From: CBFHMJ01 sp965656875
GTDB lineage: Bacteria; Pseudomonadota; Gammaproteobacteria; Enterobacterales; Alteromonadaceae
NCBI GenBank assembly: GCA_965656875.1
Contig: CBFHMJ010000032.1
Span: 124,001-188,000, forward strand
Direction: 5' to 3'
DNA length: 64,000 nucleotides
Part shown: in pieces, positions 60,798 through 64,000 of the stretch
Layout: every line of letters starts with the position of its first letter
How positions within the stretch are numbered: position 1 is the stretch's first letter
The notes under the pieces: model-generated
What the model saw: only the letters and a program-made list of their open reading frames with translations
The model's database searches: none
What the model was told of the DNA's origin: nothing
Position numbers and translations under genes: made by a program

Positions 60798-61556
60798 ATG
60801 AAAAAATTGATTGCGCTAGCGATGGTTGTCGGCCTCAGCGGTTGTGTTGTACATGTGAGTAAGCACAAATCTAAAGATTTTGACAGAAAAGAGCAGACTC
60901 TGACTTTACAAGCTTCTGACTTAAGAAACTTAATTGCTGAAACAGATGATGGCGACGTAGTTATAAAGGGTAGTGATACTGATCTAATTACTGTCGATGC
61001 TGTTATCAGGGGGCCTCGGACGGATTCAGAAAACTACACATTAACACTGGAGAAAACAGGGAATTCGGCAATACTTATTGCAAAGCTTAATTCCAGGTTT
61101 GCTGCAATCTATGTAGGGCGATCACCTTCAATTGATTTAGTTGTAAATGTGCCTTCGTCAATGTTGATTGATATCACCGATGACTCCGGCGATTTGGAAA
61201 TTCAGGACATAAACAATCGTGTGTCCGTCAATGATGATTCAGGAAGACTTGTTATCCGAAATATCATTGGTGGTGTTCAGATTGATGATGATTCTGGAAG
61301 TATTGAAATGGACAATATTCAAGGTAGCGTTACGATTGATGATGATTCCGGTGAGATTGTCGTAAAACATGTTCAGGGAGATGTAACGATTGATGATGAT
61401 TCAGGAGACGTAGAGTTACAGGACATACAGGGTAAGATTACGATAGATGATGAGTCAGGAGATATTGTTGTTAGAAATGCGCAGGCGCTGACAATAGAGA
61501 GTGACGATTCAGGTGATGTGATAGTTCGTAATGTCGGTCAATATGACGGGCAATGA
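60798..61556 (+). CDS. Lipoprotein with DDSG 18-residue repeats (DUF4097-like beta-solenoid)
   Basis: 252 aa. Lipoprotein signal with lipobox LSGC (Cys16). From about residue 125 the protein is a run of seven repeats with an 18-residue period, pattern V-x-I-D-D-D-S-G-x-I-x-V-x-x-x-x-G-x, the DDSG core recurring each turn. This fits a right-handed beta-solenoid with an acidic Asp ladder that may bind cations. The preceding part is an adhesin/DUF4097-like beta region. ATG 60798 is chosen because it begins the signal peptide. Anchoring in the outer membrane is likely (Val-Val at +2/+3). Function unknown. Confidence 0.8.
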   Translation: MKKLIALAMVVGLSGCVVHVSKHKSKDFDRKEQTLTLQASDLRNLIAETDDGDVVIKGSDTDLITVDAVIRGPRTDSENYTLTLEKTGNSAILIAKLNSRFAAIYVGRSPSIDLVVNVPSSMLIDITDDSGDLEIQDINNRVSVNDDSGRLVIRNIIGGVQIDDDSGSIEMDNIQGSVTIDDDSGEIVVKHVQGDVTIDDDSGDVELQDIQGKITIDDESGDIVVRNAQALTIESDDSGDVIVRNVGQYDGQ

Positions 61557-61566
61557 GAATTAATCG

Positions 61567-61594
61567 TTGCAATTGATTAATATTTAACTATAAT
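61567..61594 (+). promoter_or_regulatory. Sigma-70 promoter of the S10 operon
   Basis: TTGCAA (61567-61572), 16-bp spacer, TATAAT (61589-61594); predicted start about 61601, giving a leader of about 245 bases before rpsJ. Confidence 0.75.
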
Positions 61595-61596
61595 AG

Positions 61597-61844
61597 CCCA
61601 GCTTTAATGGCTTAACAGTATTTAAAGCTGGGTGAATCCGGCTCCTAAGTCTTTGAAATATAAGATACCAGGCGCCAGGTTGGAGGTAAACTTCAACTAC
61701 TGAGATTCACAAAAATGAAAATCTCTCCGATTTGGAGAGAACTGGTTATATAAAACGACTACGTTTCCCCCCAATACGAAGGAGGAGATGTGGCTTGTTT
61801 TATGCTCTTTTTAAATGCTCTTTAAATGAGGCTTTGATTTTTAA
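61597..61844 (+). promoter_or_regulatory. S10 operon leader
   Basis: A long structured leader, as expected for gammaproteobacterial S10 operons where L4 represses transcription and translation. Visible hairpins: CCCAGCTTTAA (61597-61607) with TTAAAGCTGGG (61622-61632) and TCTCTCC (61722-61728) with GGAGAGA (61734-61740). A GGAGG and T-rich runs occur near the 3' end. I infer L4 control from position; the L4-binding stem itself was not modelled. Confidence 0.6.
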
Positions 61845-62156
61845 ATGGCTAATCAAAGAATTCGTATTCGCTTAAAAGCTTTCGATCACCGTTTGATAGA
61901 CCAATCAACTCAGGAGATTGTTGAAACTGCTAAGCGTACTGGTGCTCAGGTTCGTGGTCCGATCCCACTACCTACTCGTAAAGAACGTTTCACAGTTCTT
62001 ATTTCTCCGCATGTAAACAAAGATGCGCGTGATCAATATGAGATCCGTACGCACAAGCGTCTGATCGACATTGTTGAGCCAACTGATAAAACAGTTGACG
62101 CTCTAATGAGATTAGATCTGGCCGCTGGTGTTGATGTTCAAATCAGCCTTGGCTAA
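61845..62156 (+). CDS. rpsJ: 30S ribosomal protein S10
   Basis: 103 aa, the standard length. Contains the signature VRGPIPLPTRKERFTVLISP and HKRLIDIVEPTDKTVDALM. S10 is also NusE, partner of NusG/NusB. First gene of the S10 operon; tuf, its usual upstream neighbour, is 37 kb away. Confidence 0.99.
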   Translation: MANQRIRIRLKAFDHRLIDQSTQEIVETAKRTGAQVRGPIPLPTRKERFTVLISPHVNKDARDQYEIRTHKRLIDIVEPTDKTVDALMRLDLAAGVDVQISLG

Positions 62157-62182
62157 TCAACGATTCAAGAGGTTTTAGGAAA

Positions 62183-62821
62183 ATGGCTATTGGTTTAGTC
62201 GGTCGTAAAGTAGGTATGACTCGCATCTTCACTGAAGACGGCGTTTCTATTCCTGTGACCGTTATCGAAGCGACACCTAACCGTGTAACACAAGTATTCT
62301 CTGTTGAGAACGATGGCTATAGTGCGTACCAGGTAACTGCAGGCACTAAGAAAGCTAGCCGAGTAAATAAAGCTCAGGCTGGTCACTTCGCGAAAGCGGG
62401 TGTTGAAGCTGGTCGTGGCTTGTGGGAATTTCGCTTAGGTGAAGACGAAGGACAAGATATTGAAATTGGTAAAGAGATCACTGTAGATGTGTTCACTGAT
62501 ACCAATAAAGTCGATGTTACTGGTACCTCTAAAGGTAAAGGTTTCGCAGGCGTAGTTAAGCGCTGGAACTTCAGTACACAAGACGCTACTCACGGTAACT
62601 CACTTTCTCACCGTGCACCTGGTTCAATTGGTCAAAACCAAACTCCGGGTCGTGTATTCAAAGGTAAGAAAATGGCTGGCCACATGGGTGCACAGCGTGT
62701 AACAACTCAAAATCTTGAGTTAGTTAAAGTTGACGCTGAGCGTAACTTGCTATTGATTAAAGGTGCTGTACCTGGCGCTATCGGTGGCAATGTTATTGTT
62801 AAACCTGCGGTTAAAGCATAA
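62183..62821 (+). CDS. rplC: 50S ribosomal protein L3
   Basis: 212 aa. Begins MAIGLVGRKVGMTRIFTEDG; the loop near the peptidyl transferase centre and the methylated Gln region (GSIGQNQTPGRVFKGKKMAG) are intact. Confidence 0.99.
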   Translation: MAIGLVGRKVGMTRIFTEDGVSIPVTVIEATPNRVTQVFSVENDGYSAYQVTAGTKKASRVNKAQAGHFAKAGVEAGRGLWEFRLGEDEGQDIEIGKEITVDVFTDTNKVDVTGTSKGKGFAGVVKRWNFSTQDATHGNSLSHRAPGSIGQNQTPGRVFKGKKMAGHMGAQRVTTQNLELVKVDAERNLLLIKGAVPGAIGGNVIVKPAVKA

Positions 62822-62838
62822 CGCCTGGGAGATAGATG

Positions 62839-63444
62839 ATGGAATTAGTAATTAAAGGCGCTGAAAGCGGCCTTGAAGTTTCAGAAGCTACTTTTGGACG
62901 TGAATTTAACGAATCTCTTGTTCATCAAGTGGTTGTTGCTTATGCAGCAGGCGCAAGACAAGGTACTCGTGCTCAAAAAACGCGCTCTGAAGTAAGAGGC
63001 GGCGGTAAAAAGCCGTGGAGACAAAAAGGTACTGGCCGTGCACGTGCTGGTACAATTCGCAGCCCAATTTGGCGTACTGGTGGTGTTACATTCGCTGCAA
63101 AACCACAAGATCACAGCCAAAAGGTTAACCGCAAAATGTACCGCGGAGCGATCAAAAGCATTCTTAGCGAACTTGTTCGCCAAGACCGTTTAATCGTTGT
63201 TGAAGATTTCAGTGTTGAACAGCCTAAGACTAAAGAATTAGTTGCTAAGCTAAAAGAACTGGAACTTAAAGACGTACTAATCGTAACTCCAGAAGTTGAT
63301 GAGAACCTATTCTTATCTTCACGTAACTTGTACAAAGTTGACGTTCGTGATGTTGCGGGTATCGATCCTGTAAGTCTTATTGCTTTTGACAAAGTGCTTA
63401 TTACAGCAGCTGCAGTCAAGCAAGTTGAGGAGATGTTGGCATGA
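62839..63444 (+). CDS. rplD: 50S ribosomal protein L4
   Basis: 201 aa from ATG 62839 (an ATG one codon earlier is possible). The exit-tunnel loop reads RGGGKKPWRQKGTGRARAG, the site of macrolide-resistance changes, here wild type. Likely autogenous repressor of the S10 leader. Overlaps rplW by 4 bases. Confidence 0.99.
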   Translation: MELVIKGAESGLEVSEATFGREFNESLVHQVVVAYAAGARQGTRAQKTRSEVRGGGKKPWRQKGTGRARAGTIRSPIWRTGGVTFAAKPQDHSQKVNRKMYRGAIKSILSELVRQDRLIVVEDFSVEQPKTKELVAKLKELELKDVLIVTPEVDENLFLSSRNLYKVDVRDVAGIDPVSLIAFDKVLITAAAVKQVEEMLA

Positions 63445-63743
63445 TTACCGAAGAACGCATCCTGAATGTGATTGTCGCACCACACATTTCTGAAAAGACA
63501 ACAATGTCCGCTGAAAAAAACAACACAGTTGTTTTTAAAGTGGCTAAAGATGCCAGAAAGCTTGAAATCAAGAAAGCTGTAGAAAAACTTTTCGAAGTTG
63601 AAGTTACAGGTGTTCGTACTGCTAATGTTAAGGGTAAAGTAAAACGTACAGGTATGCGTCTTGGCCGTCGTAATGACTGGAAAAAAGCATACGTTACTCT
63701 TAAAGAAGGCAGCGAGCTGGATTTCGTTGGCGGCGTTGAGTAA
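63441..63743 (+). CDS. rplW: 50S ribosomal protein L23
   Basis: 100 aa. APHISEKTTMSAEKNNTVVFKV and GRRNDWKKAYVTL are family signatures; docking site for trigger factor and SRP at the tunnel exit. Confidence 0.99.
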   Translation: MITEERILNVIVAPHISEKTTMSAEKNNTVVFKVAKDARKLEIKKAVEKLFEVEVTGVRTANVKGKVKRTGMRLGRRNDWKKAYVTLKEGSELDFVGGVE

Positions 63744-63759
63744 TTAAGGAGATTGAATC

Positions 63760-64000
63760 ATGGCACTAGTTAAGTGTAAACCAACTTCTCCGGGTCGCCG
63801 CCACGTCGTTAAGGTGGTAAACCCTGACCTTTATAAAGGTAAGCCTTACGCCCCGCTACTTGACAAAAATAGCCGTTCAGGTGGTAGAAATAACACGGGT
63901 CGTATTACTGTTCGTCACATTGGTGGCGGACACAAAAAGCATTACCGTATTATCGATTTCAAACGTCGTAAAGACGGTATTCCTGCAAAAATTGAACGTC
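63760..64000 (+). CDS. rplB: 50S ribosomal protein L2, N-terminal part (3' end outside window)
   Basis: Frame opens at ATG 63760 after an AAGGAGA site 16 bases past rplW and runs off the window. The first 80 residues read MALVKCKPTSPGRRHVVKVV ... GRNNTGRITVRHIGGGHKKH, the L2 signature. Confidence 0.97.
   Translation, partial: MALVKCKPTSPGRRHVVKVVNPDLYKGKPYAPLLDKNSRSGGRNNTGRITVRHIGGGHKKHYRIIDFKRRKDGIPAKIER

Noticed and set aside
61597..61632. Terminator for the DDSG lipoprotein gene
   Set aside because: The 11-bp hairpin has no T tract and begins at the predicted S10 start, so it is better described as part of the S10 leader.
24407..61844. The 37-kb block as a mobile genomic island
   Set aside because: No integrase, transposase, direct repeats or base-composition shift could be seen, and most genes are core gammaproteobacterial genes in partly conserved order.

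Overview
The window is a chromosomal segment of a low-to-mid GC gammaproteobacterium, probably a free-living marine lineage. The evidence is the gene order thrU-tyrU-glyT-thrT tRNAs / trpT / secE-nusG-rplKAJL-rpoBC, the block glnG-glnL-glnA-typA...yihY-dtd-yiiD, and gamma-type family members (NtrBC, CpxAR/Spy, CysJIH, YihY, DUF2058). I could not assign a genus from sequence alone. No transposase, integrase, CRISPR array or prophage structural gene is visible.

Layout. 1-6840: 3' end of a chemotaxis receptor; an EVE-domain protein and an M1 aminopeptidase on the minus strand; a YbgC-like thioesterase that appears to start with a non-canonical AUU/AUA codon; then a tight murB-birA-coaX unit. 7138-7862: five tRNAs (Thr, Tyr, Gly, Thr, Trp); the tufB gene that often sits between thrT and trpT is missing. 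7956-24458: secE-nusG, rplKA, rplJL, rpoBC, rpsL-rpsG-fusA-tuf, with readable promoters, terminators and an L10 leader. 24.5-34 kb: a DUF2058 protein, a three-gene set (class II aldolase fused to a degraded SDR domain, LsrK-like AI-2 kinase, cupin), glutaryl-CoA dehydrogenase, and a fused alpha/beta 2-oxoacid dehydrogenase E1 next to a FabD-like acyltransferase that lacks the usual carboxylate-binding Arg. 34.1-45.3 kb: a complete co-directional sulfate assimilation cluster (cysJ, cysI, cysH, cysG, cysD, cysN, SLC13 permease, cysC, cysQ). 45.3-48 kb: a Cpx-like two-component pair divergent from a Spy/CpxP-like chaperone, with a helical-phase 11-bp repeat array between them. 48.2-50.9 kb: a small accessory patch of phage-repressor-like regulators and an unknown membrane protein. 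50.9-55.8 kb: glnG-glnL, a DUF4124 protein and glnA, with four NtrC-type sites and a sigma-54 promoter. 56-61.6 kb: typA, yihY, proline iminopeptidase, dtd, yiiD-like thioesterase and an Asp-rich repeat lipoprotein. 61.6-64 kb: S10 operon (rpsJ, rplC, rplD, rplW, start of rplB).

How parts work together. The ribosomal/RNA polymerase part is a chain of growth-rate genes. At three boundaries (nusG/rplK, rplA/rplJ, rpoC/rpsL) a near-consensus sigma-70 promoter is interleaved with the terminator of the upstream unit, placed so that new transcripts would lack the terminator's 5' arm. The str and S10 operons, usually contiguous, are separated by about 37 kb of metabolic and regulatory genes. The best candidates for undescribed biology are the aldolase-LsrK-cupin set, the E1/acyltransferase pair, the promoter-in-terminator architecture, the DDSG-repeat lipoprotein and the regulator patch at 48-51 kb.
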